From NCBI RefSeq assembly GCF_022965805.1, contig NC_133105.1:31686447-31750446 (forward strand): DNA of 64,000 bases. Direction: 5' to 3'. Source of the DNA: Primulina eburnea (taxonomy: Eukaryota; Streptophyta; Magnoliopsida; Lamiales; Gesneriaceae). The notes beneath the pieces are model-generated. The model searched no databases. It worked only from the letters and a program-made list of their open reading frames with translations, and had not been told where the DNA came from. Below, piece by piece: positions 1 through 10,493 of this stretch. Position numbers and translations under genes: made by a program. Within the stretch, counting starts at the first letter, position 1. Every line of letters starts with the position of its first letter.

Positions 1-802
1 TCAACAACATAGATAGTTTATTTAATCTATTTTGTGACATTATTGATCACAGTAAGTGTTTATTAACTTCAACTTCAGTATTTAAGAATTATTCATTCAT
101 TTTTGCCAAATATTATAGTATCCTAAACAATTATTGAGACTCTGTAAAATACTTCATCAAGATAGTTAAAGACTAACTCGTTAAATTTTTCAAACTCAAC
201 AAATGTCCCAAAGTCTCTTGATATTGTTTAAATTGTTCAAACCGAATTTGAAGAAAAAATCGAGTTTGATACATTTTAAACAAAAAATATTCAAACTACT
301 CTTCTTTTTATTTAATATTGGGCCAAAATAATTTATTTCGGTAGGTCTTCAACTTAAAATATATATATTGAACCATCTCAAGGTCCAGGCCCTGAGGCGG
401 TGGCTCTCCTTGGCCTCATAAAAAGTCCGGCCCTAGTCTCTCATTTCTAACTTTTGTGATGTTTTATCATTAATGGTTGATGTTGAGATTTAAGTACTAC
501 GCTGTCATGTGTTTTAATTTTGTAGTAATAAATTTTAATGCAAGTAAGTATTTATTTAATTTGATCATTTACAAAATACACGTGAATTTTCAAAATTTGA
601 TGTATGGCAAAATGGATTTCGTCGAGATTGAACAATTACCAAGCAAAATCCATTGAATAAAGAAGTAAATGTAACCCATCGATCATAAAACTCAAATTTA
701 TTTGAAGAAAATAACTATTTAAAAAGCAGTAGAACCAGAACTCACAGTTCTATTTAGCAGGCTTTATTTAACATGTTACTATAAAAGTATCATTGTGATA
801 AA
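1..802. other. AT-rich intergenic DNA, no gene seen
   Basis: This stretch lies downstream of the PR-10-like gene, which ends at 803 on the minus strand. I see no open frame with recognisable content. A short GC-richer patch near 380-440, with the words GGCCCTGAGG and CCGGCCCTAG, resembles the degraded ends of some plant hAT-type elements. Without a comparison this is only a guess. Confidence 0.5.
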
Positions 803-1659
803 TCATGATGAGCACACGTCAGGATGGGCAACGAGGTATTCTTCGACAATACTGAAAATCTCACGACCAAATGCTTTGCCCATCTGTCGATCTTCATCGT
901 TGAAATCGGCACCATCCTTCGGGTGAATCTCTACTGTGAGCTTGATGATGCATCCTCCATCGCCTGAATCCTCGTACTTTTGGGTCGTGTGGATTGCCTC
1001 AATCTTATCGCCAAACATCCGGCTTTCAAATGCGCGAGCCTTGAACAATAAGTTCTCTGTGTCGACGACATCGACCTTTTCTCTAACGTAAGGGAATGGA
1101 GCACCTAACATCAATCACCAGCATCAGATCAATTTGATAGGGAAAATTATTTTTGTAATAAGTGTGCTATATGAATGTTTCGGTTGTAGTCATAATATCA
1201 ATTAATTTTCGTTTTTATAAGAAAATTTCTGAAATCCTCTAATTTGTCAAATTTTGATTTAAATGATATAAATTTGTTTTTTTTTTCTCTTGCACTTTTA
1301 GGCCATATTTTGCTGCTATTCTCAATTTCAACGAAATACGTCTTTTACTAATTAAAACACCAAGTTTTATCTGCGAGAAATTATAAACTTTTCCCTTTTT
1401 CATTCAACAACACCAAGATTGATCTAAAGTATTTCGAAATAAAAAATAAAAACAAAGATCACGATTTTTGTTTACCATTGGGGAAATTTATCTGCCTGAT
1501 GCTTCCGGCACCACCATCGCCTTGGAGGATATCAATACTCTTGATTGCCCGCGGGGCTATTTTGGGTAATAAATTGCGGCCGTCGATAACTATGGCCTCG
1601 AACATCCTCTTAGCCGGGACTCGGGACTTCAGTTCATGGGTGGCAGAGATCACATCCAT
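803..1659 (-). CDS. Bet v 1 / PR-10-like protein, two exons
   Basis: This is a pathogenesis-related class 10 (Bet v 1 fold) protein, a family of small cytosolic proteins with a hydrophobic ligand cavity. Exon 1 is 1659-1476 and exon 2 is 1104-803. The 371-bp intron (1475-1105) has GT and AG borders and splits a glycine codon at residue 62, the conserved intron position of PR-10 genes. The spliced frame is 161 residues, the normal family length. The glycine-rich P-loop GDGGAGSIRQ is at about residues 47-56. The C-terminal helix ends in EEYLVAHPD, as is typical. The start ATG at 1659 gives the usual short N-terminus before the first strand, and a TATA box lies about 90 nt upstream. The frame has no lesion, so the gene looks functional. 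Whether it is a classical PR-10, a cytokinin-binding form or a norcoclaurine-synthase-like enzyme cannot be told from sequence alone. It is the only host gene I can support here. Confidence 0.9.
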
Positions 1660-1740
1660 TACTTTTGTCCTGAAAAACTAGTGTGTTTTATGCTTAGATG
1701 TTTTATGCACTTGTAGTAGAATGAGAGGATATTGTGGGGG

Positions 1741-1750
1741 AATTTATAGT
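1741..1750 (-). promoter_or_regulatory. Probable TATA box of the PR-10-like gene
   Basis: On the minus strand this reads ACTATAAATT, about 85-90 nt upstream of the start codon at 1659. That is a normal distance for a plant core promoter with a short 5' leader. No other TATA-like word fits as well between here and the ATG. Confidence 0.55.
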
Positions 1751-2778
1751 TGAAAGTGTGGTAACATTTCTTTAAAATTTGTGAAAATAGCAAAATTAAA
1801 TCGCCTAACTCCTAGAATAAAATAATTAATACACTTTGTGAACTTTAAAATTAAGTAACTGACACATTAATTTTCTCGAGGAGTTGGCTCCATATTCCAT
1901 AATCTATAGTATTCACTCTATAAGGTGAGATATAATCTGTGCACTAATTATCGTTGTACACAAAAGTTTTTATTTTGGACAACTTTGAGGATTAAAAAAA
2001 AAACTATATAGGCCAATAGTAAAATTTTTACAATTTTTTTCATGGGTTTACACGGTTGATTATTCTCTGTAAAAAAATAAAAATTGAAGGCTACAATTTA
2101 ACTTTCTATAAGAAATATAATGGGACTGGGGTAGGGGGGAAAAATTGAAGGCTATAATTTAACTTTCTATAAGAATTATAATGGGACTGGGGTAGGCAAT
2201 AAGTGCTTCAAGCCTTTAGGATTAGAGCTTCTAGACCAGCGAGGTTCTTAATATACAATACTTTAGAAGATTCTACTTTATTTCCTACCAAATTAATAAA
2301 TTGAACATATTTAATGCAAACTTCGAAATTTTTTTCAACTTCATAATTTTTTTCAACATTTCACAATCGCATCCATATATGTATCTCATTCTTCCATGTT
2401 ATTATTAGTAGTGACTAAAGCACTAATATTATGTGTGTAACATAATACACGAATATTATGTATGACAAAAATGAAAAATATTTATATTATTCAAGTATTT
2501 CAACATAAATGATGTTTAGTATTAAAAATCAAATATCCCAAAATATTATATTTTTTCCACAAATTTTTTGACATTACAAAAACAAAATATTAATTTCATT
2601 AATAAACAAGAAATGTGATTTTGTATAAATAATCAAATATATTATATTAAAAGGTATTTTAGTAATTTTAAAAATATAGGAAAGTTTATCTAAAATGGTA
2701 CTTATAGGTTAGTTATAAATTACTAAAAATATAGATGATTATTAAAAATATTTTTTTAAGATAAATAACTAAATTTAA
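1751..2778. other. AT-rich intergenic DNA upstream of the PR-10-like gene
   Basis: No coding frame with recognisable content is visible. The stretch includes the presumed promoter-distal region of the PR-10-like gene and a short tandem duplication (2081-2196, listed separately). Confidence 0.5.
2081..2196. repeat. Two-copy tandem duplication, 61-bp period
   Basis: A 55-bp sequence beginning AAATTGAAGGCTA and ending ACTGGGGTAGG occurs at 2081-2135 and again at 2142-2196. The copies differ by only a few bases. The spacer is a short purine run. It looks like a recent local duplication with no coding content. Confidence 0.85.
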
Positions 2779-2795
2779 TCTTAAAAATAGATTTC

Positions 2796-2896
2796 TTTTT
2801 TTTTTTTATTACAACTCACGCAGGGGAGGGGGATCGAACCCGGGGAGGGAGGCCAGCTAATCCGGCGGGTGAGACCATTGGGCTACAAGCCCGGTC
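2796..2896 (-). mobile_element. Short tRNA-derived SINE with 17-bp TSD
   Basis: Read on the minus strand, the element begins GACCGGGCTTGTAGCCC. It carries an A-box-like word (TAGCCCAATGG) and a B-box (GGTTCGATCCC), then ends in an A-rich tail that appears as a T run at 2796-2808 on the plus strand. It is flanked by perfect 17-bp direct repeats TCTTAAAAATAGATTTC at 2779-2795 and 2897-2913, the signature of LINE-mediated target-primed insertion. At about 100 bp it is close to a bare tRNA-like head with a tail. The intact duplication implies a fairly recent insertion. It is not a tRNA gene: it cannot form a proper acceptor stem and it has the TSD and poly(A). Confidence 0.85.
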
Positions 2897-3115
2897 TCTT
2901 AAAAATAGATTTCATGTGTTCTATAATTTCAATATATAAATAGTGTTTAACAGTTATAAATAAAACAGTTCATATTCATTCTATAAACTCAATCTTCCAT
3001 CTTTTCTATAATTTAAATATATGTATAAAAAACATATTTTATGGTACCTAATCTAAAATTAAAATGATTATTAATTTCGTAGCTTGAGAGGGTTATTTTG
3101 AAATTTTAAAAATTA

Positions 3116-3475
3116 GATCATGACACAAAGTTAATACTCTAGGTTCCCCAAACTTAATAATATACTAGTATACCGACGCACGCGTTGCGTGTTTGTATAA
3201 TATATTTTATAATTCATTTTATTTATATTTAAATGAGGATCAAAATATAATTATAAGAAATAATGAGGAACTACACTGTAATTTTGATATATAAATTAAA
3301 AAATAAATTGAAAAATAAAAGAATAAAAAAAATGAAATAAGAATTGAACCTATAACCTAAACCCCAAATGACAATGATTCTATCCACTAAACTACAAATA
3401 AATTGTACTAAAATAAAACAGACCATGACACCAAAGTTAGTTACTATAAGTGTCTCAAACTTAATAAAATAGTAT
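3116..3475 (-). repeat. Decayed SINE/LINE-like repeat bounded by diverged direct repeats
   Basis: A roughly 55-bp sequence (words CATGACAC.AAAGTTA and CAAACTTAATAA) occurs at 3116-3170 and, diverged, at 3421-3475. Between the copies the minus strand shows a tRNA-like head, with A-box TAGTTTAGTGGATA at 3394-3381 and B-box GGTTCAATTC at 3350-3341. Near 3171-3190 there is a GC-rich inverted word, CGACGCACGCGTTGCGTG. This resembles old plant SINE or RTE-type remnants in which two copies overlap. I cannot define exact ends. Confidence 0.45.
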
Positions 3476-3479
3476 AGAT

Positions 3480-3481
<2 letters not shown>

Positions 3482-3514
<33 letters not shown>

Positions 3515-3530
3515 CATATATATATATAAT
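3482..3530. repeat. (TA)n microsatellite
   Basis: An almost pure TA dinucleotide run, interrupted once near 3511-3516. Confidence 0.9.
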
Positions 3531-3992
3531 TTTAAATTTATTTGATGGAAAAAAATTAAATAAAAATCATATTGAATTTTTTATTAATTTTTTAAAAAAA
3601 TATAAAAGAATATTCAGTAAATGAATGAAAAAAAATTCAAGAGTATACATTGTTAGGATCGGGAAAGAGTTTAGAGGGAGTAGTGAATGAACTCTTTCAA
3701 ATTTTCTCGTGTAAAATGTTAGTTTCAACCTTTTTTAGGTGGTTGAAAAATTCTTCTCAAACGGTTGGAAATGTGAACCACTATTAAGTGCGGAAGACGG
3801 TTCACAATATCCAATGTGACTTGATAAGTGCAAGAATTGCACTTAATTTTACTGTTAATCCATTTGATCTATGCTGGTTTCGAGCAGATTTATGCTTGGT
3901 TTTTGTTGTTTTTGTGTAGTGCAGGGAATATACAATTTTGGGATGTTGGAGAGCAATCAGGGATGTTTTTGAGCGTAAATTTGCGAAAGACT

Positions 3993-4156
3993 AGCGCTGC
4001 AGCGCTACAAAATCAGCGCCGCAGCGCCAGCATGCCGAGAGACTGGGCAGCGCCTAGGCGCCTCAATGCCGAAGAACAAGTGCCTAGGCGCTAAGGAACA
4101 AGCGCCGCGGCGCTAAAGCTCACGAACGACGGGCGCCTAGGCGGCGCCGCGGCGCT
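3993..4156 (+). repeat. Cluster of GC-rich 12-14-bp palindromes in the solo LTR U3
   Basis: Perfect palindromes of three related designs recur: AGCGCTGCAGCGCT, GCGCCTAGGCGC and GCGCCGCGGCGC, with partial variants. All share GCGC outer arms and differ in the central 4-6 bases. Spacing is irregular. The cluster ends about 55 bp upstream of the TATA box at 4210, so it lies in U3. Confidence 0.85.
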
Positions 4157-4209
4157 AATGGCGGCGAAACAAGACTAAATGGGCTTCGACTTACGACCCG
4201 AAAGAGGGA

Positions 4210-4218
4210 TATAAAAAG
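4210..4218 (+). promoter_or_regulatory. TATA box of the solo LTR
   Basis: TATAAAAAG lies about 390 bp into the LTR and directly downstream of the palindrome cluster. This is the expected U3/R position. Confidence 0.6.
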
Positions 4219-6199
4219 AGAAACGAGGGTTCAGAGTGGGGGGACGCCGTTTTTGGACGAAAATACAGGGAGAAGGCGAGACGAAAGCAAGACACGCGGA
4301 GATCAACTACAAAGACGAAGAGCAACGAATCTGGGGACAGAGACGACACTTCGGATTTGTTATCTGTCTTTCGTGTTTATCATTTCTCGCATTTCAATGT
4401 CTAAAACTTTTAACATGCGTTGTTTTTATTTCAATTTTGTCATGAACTAAATTTCTAGTCTAAAGAATGACGTAGCTTTGTGGAAACGATAATTTGACTC
4501 GGTTATTTATATGATTGAATTCCTTTCTGTTTAATTGTGTTTCTTTGTATTGAGTTGACTGCAATTTACTGGCCATAAATTGTATGCTGCCTGATTAGTT
4601 CTACAACTCGGGAGAGGGACTAGGATTATAGATCATTAGAGACACATCGTTGAATGTTTATATCGTTCGGAAGGCGTATAACTTTAGCGAGGCTTATGTA
4701 AGAACATTGTTTACCTCTACCAATTAAACGTAGATTTTAGTAGGAATAATGGAATCGAAGTTTAATTGGTACAATTTATTCGTCACTTGGGAAAGGGTGA
4801 ATAAAATACGTAAGTGTTCTTGGCCATTAAATAATAGGAATTCAGGAATTTAAATTCAACCAGGAAGAATTATTGTAGAAACTTAGTGAAATCATTTTTC
4901 TAGATACTTTTTCTCCTTGATATTTTCTTCTATATGGTATTAGATTAATTATTTGTTTTCAATATATTTGTTTAAGTAAATCAACCATTCTATCGAATTG
5001 TCTAGATAAAGTTTGGACTATTTTAATTACAAGCACTGATATACATTTATATATACACTCCTCGTGGGATCAATATCTGTACTCTAACCAGTACTAAAAC
5101 TTGACACCGTACACTTGCGGTAGTGAAAACACGCAACATGACTTAAACTCGTTAACGGGCGTAATCAATAATTAAGGACTTGATAAGTGAATAATTGCAG
5201 AAAGTAAGATGACACAGGTTTGTTATGGATGTTCGGAGAATACTCCTACGTCATATGTTCTTCCTCTTTAAAAAGGATTCCACTAAAAGACTTTGGCTTT
5301 ACAAACGTTTCGCAACAGTCCACTCCAATCAGGACTTATCACACTGTCTGTTTTGGAACTCTTAGTGATCACTTTACACTTCTAGGTTTTAAGAACACTT
5401 AGATCACCAGATACCAAGACTAAATCAAATAACCAAAAGGTTACTGATATGAACAATCTGTTTGGTTTCAGTAGCACGAAATTGATCCTTAGATGATCGA
5501 ATGTAATGATGTTCAAAGCGTGCTGAAAGAGCGATGAAGTGTGTAGGCTTTTGATAGCGGTCTGAGATCTTTGTGTATGCTAGCAACGAGAGTTTTAGCT
5601 GTGAAATCAAGAGTTGGTTTTAGCTAGCAAACACCTCCGCTAATATACACGGTCTTCTTAATGGTTGGAAGAGCACGACAAAGTTAACCTGATCTTCTGA
5701 ACAGATGTGTCACTGTCGTTTTTATGAGCATTAAGTGTTCTTCAATAAACGCATTTAATGTTCCTTTTCCTCAGCATAGTTCTGAAGCGTTTTTCTTGAG
5801 GAGTTCCTTTTAGGATAACTGTTTTTAGCATCAGAACTTGAAGTGTATACTTGGTCTTCCTTTTCTGGGATAGAGACATAAATACGGATCATTCTTGGAA
5901 TTGATGTACATATACGTTGACTTCAAGGCGGTGTAATACTTTGAATGTATTAAGCCGGTCAGAGAATGTCTTTGAGCAAGAAAAGGTTCACATTAATGAT
6001 CCGGTTCTGAGGAAGATCATATCACTGGTCTGAAATGAGCGGTTGAGACTTCTTCGAGCTTTAGCCAGTTAGAAAGATATTCTAACTATTGAGCTGGGCG
6101 GTTGAACTGATATGTGTCACATATATGAACAACAGCTGTTTTCGTGCTGTCTTGTTTTTGTCATACACCAAAAATCTTGGGAATAATATTTTCTTAACA

Positions 6200-6214
6200 A
6201 TTTCTCCTTTTTTG
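6200..6214 (-). promoter_or_regulatory. Polypurine tract of the SIRE-like element
   Basis: The minus strand reads a purine run containing AAAAAAGGAGAAA directly against the 3' LTR start at 6199. This is the priming site for plus-strand DNA synthesis in the element's own orientation. Confidence 0.65.
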
Positions 6215-6353
6215 GAGTTGACAAAACCTAGCTGTAAGGCTATGTAACATAATAATTTTGAAGAAGATATATAAGAGCGAAAGTATTGTAATTCATTAAG
6301 TAAATGAAATTACAATATTCAAAATAACCAATTGTTGTAAGAAAATAGGCAAC
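6215..6353. other. Spacer between accessory ORF and polypurine tract
   Basis: A short non-coding 3' leader-like segment of the SIRE-like element, with no further motif seen. Confidence 0.4.
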
Positions 6354-7491
6354 TTAGTGTTTCTTTGGACCTTTACTTTGTTCCACTGCTTTGGCCTTGT
6401 CTTCCATTTCTTTCAACTCATGCAATTCCTTCATAACAGATATTTATGCTTCTTGAATTGCCCTTTGTCGCTCTCTTTCCATTTTTTTGACATCACCATG
6501 AACAAGGAACTCCATGATTTTTGCAAGCTGAGCACCTTGGGCATCGAGCGTCTCTACATTTGTCTGAAGACGAGTCATTTGCTCCGATAGGCCAAGGTAG
6601 ATGTTATGTGCAGAGTTATGTTTTGCTTGCTTGAGAGAAAAACTTGTTTCCATGGTGGAAAGATCATTGCGGAAAGCAGTCTTCACTAATTGAAAGGCCT
6701 CCTTCAGATCAAATTGTTTGCGATTGAGAGCGAGAATGGATTGATCCATAGTGATTAGTCTGGTCAGAATCTACTGTTGGAAAATTTCTTCTAGAACTTC
6801 TTGTTCTCCATGTACATCGTCTTCAGATAATAACATGTTCTTGAAAAAGACCAGTTGAGAGGAGGATAGCTTACCAGCAGATTTTGATGGTTCAGGCTCA
6901 TGGAGTTCATCCTCAATGCTCTGAATAATTTGATCAATATCTTCAGTGGAAGCAGACGGTTTAGATCCGGTGACATTTGCTTCCTCTGGGTTTGCTGGTG
7001 GAGAACTCGGTGGAGGAGAGTTTGCATACATCGAAGGATTGATCAGCTCGGTTTTCTGAAATTCCTTGCGAGAGGTCAACAACTGTTCTGAAAGAGCTGT
7101 TGGATCATCCTTAGTGGGAGAGACTGTTGGAGAACCCGAGTTTTCTTGAAATGTGATAGCTTTATCAAAATCAGATAAAAACTTCACTGCCTCATCAACA
7201 TAAATAGTTTGAGCTTCTGAAAGATGAAGTGGAGGCAGTTTTGCAGACGTATCAATGTCAGAGATTGTTGAAGACACAGATGGGATGTCGGAAGAAATCT
7301 GATGGCATTGTTTTTCAGCACTTGGAATGTCTTTTGGAGTGATTTTTTCAGAAGGAGGCAGAGTATTCTTCTCATCAGCAGGTTGAGCTGTTACGGTAAG
7401 TAATGGTGATGAAGGCTTAGTGCTTGTACCGGGTGGAGTAGAAGAGGAATCCTTATTTGTGAGGATGGCTTGAAACTGTTTAGAGCACGGA
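6354..7491 (-). pseudogene. Accessory (env-position) ORF of the SIRE-like element, truncated and broken
   Basis: A single minus-strand frame runs from the left edge of the next insertion (7491) to a natural stop at 6354-6356. Two in-frame stops interrupt it, at 6771-6773 (TAG) and 6444-6446 (TAA). The N-terminal visible part is rich in Ser, Pro, Thr and Glu (low complexity, about 7490-6850). The C-terminal part is helical with a probable coiled coil (SEQMTRLQTNVETLDAQGA region, about 6570-6500) and a charged Lys/Glu tail. It lies between where pol would be and the polypurine tract, the position of the extra ORF in SIRE/Maximus-type copia elements. I do not know its function. It resembles a family of abundant uncharacterised proteins I associate with Gesneriaceae genomes, but this needs a search. 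The 5' end is lost at 7491. Confidence 0.55.
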
Positions 7492-8341
7492 TGTAACGTA
7501 CCGTAATTTTTTAACTACTTGAAATTTGCCGAAAAATAAAAATTTTCTTAAATACCAAATAAGATTTTCAATTGTAATCATCCATAATCTGTTCACAAAA
7601 ATATTTGCAACCAAACATTCGAAATTCATAATTTAACGGGGTAGATTGGTCCCTGATCATACTTTACCGCTTTCCAATCTCATACATAATTTAGTCACAA
7701 GACATTTAGCATACCTCAAAAACTTAAAAGTATTTTCTTTGCACGTCGAGCATACTTACTTGGCGTTGAGGGATTCGTTGGATCTCTCTTGGGGCCACTG
7801 CTGCACATACTAACATGAATTCCAACACTTAACTTGCATAACTTAGATGTAGGTACTCGTGCTCACCACTGAATCAAATAGCTTATGAAATTCTAGATTA
7901 CTCGGGACATGATCTCGTTTAATCATCGTACTAAACCATGACATAAAATCCCAAAACAATCAATAAAATATTTCCCAAAACTGGAGTACACAGACCCCGT
8001 GCACCCCTCCGGGTCCGGGTCCGGGTCCGTGTAGGCACTGTATCTTCACTCTACGGGATTAACTCAGGCATGAACCACGTGAAAGAGTCCATCTATATGT
8101 CCTGTACCTACTGGGTTTTGACATCTCGGAAGAAACAAAGGCATGGACCTCGTGTAAGGGTCCGTCCCCAGGTCCGTGTACCTGCGGGAGGTGCAAACCA
8201 ATGAAAATTCCTGTGCTTGTGACTTAATCTCCCTAACTCGATCATCCCGACCATGAATCGACACATCAAGGCTCATCCTAGGATACTATAACACTGACTC
8301 CAGCCTATACAATTGACCAAAAACAATCAGGCATCACAAGT
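7492..8341. mobile_element. LTR fragment beginning TGTAACGTACCG
   Basis: The accessory ORF stops abruptly at 7491, where a sequence starting TGTAACGTACCG begins. This is an LTR-like terminus. It continues without recognisable coding content to 8341, where the copia LTR is inserted. The segment at 17272-17787 beyond the copia element ends ...GAGCCTTACA. The two could be the left and right ends of one minus-strand LTR (TGTAA/TTACA termini) split by the copia insertion. That pairing is inference: the copia 5' LTR is truncated, so the second target duplication is gone. Confidence 0.45.
7995..8200. repeat. GC-rich repeats GGGTCCG / inverted ACGGACC-type words
   Basis: Tandem GGGTCCGGGTCCGGGTCCGTGT and nearby dispersed GGTCCGTGTA, CCTCGTGTAAGGGTCCGT and CCCCGTGCAC words form imperfect inverted repeats. 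They resemble, but are not identical to, the CACGGACC/GGTCCGTG palindromes of the array-associated LTR at 23312-23486. Confidence 0.7.
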
Positions 8342-10479
8342 TGAAAGGGGATCGGTTACGGTGACCGGAAGCGCAACGGAAGTTTAAAAAATCAAATTTT
8401 CATGTAAATTTTCGGCCACCTCATGATAATGTGTAGCAAATACAATAAAACACAAAAATGACATTCATAGTGTGTTTAGAATTTTACCTATCAATCTTAA
8501 AAGATTGATGATGGCTCCAACTTAGTTGATATACAACTAAGCTCTTCAATGGCTAGACAATCTTCAAGCTTCCTTTGAGCCCGTCTTGCTCAAATATTAA
8601 GCCCACCACCAACTAGCTAGAACCACTCTAATTTTGCACTAGAAAAATTAGAGCATTTTTCTTTGAGAAGTGTATTGTTTTTTCAACAATTGAATAACAA
8701 AAATTGGAGGAGAATAATGAATAGTATTTTCGGCACTATTCATCCTAGGAGAGAAGGAGAGACATTTTTTTGGTTTTGCAAAAAGGTTGTGGTGTCCCAA
8801 AGCATCCCATGCCTTAGACATTGAAAAAGTTGTCTCCAAACCTTTCATCTCCCTTGCATGCCTTCCTATTTGGGCTTGTAACAATTACAAGGCCTATGGA
8901 CTTTATTTAAATGTCTCAAACACATTTGAGCTCATTTAAAGTTTACTTGTTTTTACTCAAGCCCACTAGTTTAATAATTATTTCTAATTGGGCTCTACAA
9001 GGCCCAATGTTATTTAATTAATCCAAAACTTGTATTAATTTAATTACTTGGACTCTACTAGGCCCACTAGTGTTTAATTAATTCAACACTTGAATTAATT
9101 TAATTTAGTCCAAAATAATGTTTATGAAAATCACAATTTTCAAATACATTATTTATTTGGCCAACTTTTAATTTAAGAACACATTCATAAATTAAAAGTT
9201 ATATTTCTCTTATAGAAGTCATACTTCTATTTTTCTTATGCTTATAAACTCATTTATAAGCCGTTCAACACATTGAACTAATTTCTCCTTTATAGAAGTC
9301 ATACTTCTAATTTTCCTTACGCTTATAAACTCCTTTATAAGCCGTTCAACACATTGAACTATTTTTTACTTCTCAACGGGTTCTAGAAAGCCAGTACTTG
9401 TGTGGCCCTCAATGGTTCATTGATACAACTAGCCGTGGGTTCACATCTCCATGTGATTCGGACTAAACATGTCCTTATATGAGCATACCCCAATTGCTCC
9501 ATTCTTACTTATCAACTCCTTGATAACAAGAACGTCAGAACTCAAGTCTGATAGTACCCAACCAATCATGTTAAACGCCTAGCAGCATCGCTTACATGAT
9601 TCCCTAGGTATCAAATGATAGTGCCTGCAAGAACCATTCAATTATGGTTAGCGTACAGTACGGTCCCTTCAACTCATATATCCCGACCGATTCGACAACC
9701 ATTGGTTTATCGAGAGTTGTCAATGAATCGATACTATGTGTCATGTCGTAGTTGCATCGATGGTGTAATCTATGAAACCCCTTTCATAATTACCACCATA
9801 CTCTGGCCAGAGATTTCAACCTACATACACATGATAACACATAGGATATCCATACCCGAAGGTAAGCGGTGAATCCCCGACTACAATGCATCGATTCCTA
9901 TATGTTTCGACATAACGCCCAACCTTCCCACCTGATGACCCGATGAGAGTCGGTAAACAAGTCAAAGTGAAACGCTAGCACATAGAGTCTCAATGTTGTC
10001 CCGGGTCATAAGAACTAATGGTGTACAACCATAAACTAGGACGTTTCCACTCGATAAGTGAGAACCACTTGGAAAGTCCTTTAAGGAGGGTTGTTCAGTG
10101 CACTCTACTAAGAGCACCTATCTGCATGCTCGGACATCACAATGTCCCCTACCAATGAAACATGGTGCTCACATCGCAGATACTAGTCTCTAACTCGAGC
10201 GGCCTATATCCTTCTTAGTGGCGGCTGAATCGACTAGGAACCGTTTAGAATATACAGTATTACAAATATGAGTTTCATGATACTCATCATATGAGCATCT
10301 CATATTCTTTCTACTATTTCTATATTCAAGGGCTTTATCTATGCAACTAGCATGGGTATACAGATAAAGATGTGCCAAAATAATAATTTCAAATATTACT
10401 AAAATAAAGATTGCTTATACATAGAGTTTCATTGTGAACACTCGGCCAGCACTTGGCTCGACGGGCACCTACTTCAACA
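8342..10479 (-). mobile_element. 3' LTR of the copia element (full length, 2,138 bp)
   Basis: The plus-strand ends are TGAAAGGGGATCGG and CTACTTCAACA. It is matched base for base over most of its length by 15566-17271. A copia-type polypurine tract (GTGGGAGATTG on the minus strand) touches its inner edge at 10480, so this is the 3' LTR of a minus-strand element. The target flank at its outer edge is CAAGT (8337-8341). It holds an 80-bp two-copy tandem repeat (9203-9361). The 85-codon frame at 9615-9872 is shared by both LTRs, but only because they are copies of each other. Confidence 0.85.
9203..9361. repeat. Two-copy tandem repeat inside the copia LTR, ~80-bp period
   Basis: Units at 9203-9280 and 9281-9361 share TATAGAAGTCATACTTCTA and GCCGTTCAACACATTGAAC. 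The first of these words is itself an inverted repeat (GAAGT/ACTTC). The same pair of units is present in the other LTR near 16350-16511, so the duplication predates insertion. Confidence 0.85.
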
Positions 10480-10492
10480 ATCTCCCACTTGC
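10480..10492 (-). promoter_or_regulatory. Polypurine tract of the copia element
   Basis: The minus strand reads CAAGTGGGAGATT directly against the 3' LTR start and just after the pol stop codon at 10494. This is the standard arrangement in Ty1/copia. Confidence 0.8.
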
Positions 10493-10493
10493 A

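Larger units (their letters stand above)
3822..5138 (+). mobile_element. Solo LTR, 1,317 bp, TSD TGACT
   Basis: The sequence runs from TGATAAGTGCAAG to ACGCAACA and is flanked by the perfect 5-bp duplication TGACT at 3817-3821 and 5139-5143. No internal region is present, so this is the product of LTR-LTR recombination. The CACTTGCGGTAGTG block near its 3' end is typical of the LTRs of large plant gypsy elements (Tat/Athila-like). That family assignment is inference. It interrupts the SIRE-like LTR at 3651-6199. Confidence 0.85.
3651..6199 (-). mobile_element. 3' LTR of a SIRE-like Ty1/copia element (split by a solo LTR)
   Basis: The plus-strand ends are TGTTAGGATC at 3651 and TTCTTAACA at 6199, giving the inverted termini TGTTA/TAACA. 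Immediately to the right, on the coding side for a minus-strand element, lies a polypurine tract and then the accessory ORF. This is therefore the 3' LTR of a minus-strand element. After subtracting the inserted solo LTR and one 5-bp duplication, its own length is about 1,227 bp. The left target flank ends TACAT. The matching flank cannot be found because the 5' half of the element is missing. Confidence 0.65.

Noticed and set aside
1478..1681. 67-codon plus-strand ORF
   Set aside because: Antisense to exon 1 of the PR-10-like gene.
2811..2896. A tRNA gene on the minus strand
   Set aside because: A and B boxes are present, but there is no proper acceptor stem or anticodon arm, and the 17-bp target duplication and A-tail identify a SINE.
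3828..4094. 88-codon ORF and two overlapping ORFs at 4236-4450 as small genes
   Set aside because: They lie wholly inside the solo LTR and overlap its palindrome cluster or leader. No recognisable protein.
9615..9872. 85-codon ORF that is also present at 16763-17020
   Set aside because: Conservation is explained by the two copies being the LTRs of one copia element. No protein family is recognisable.
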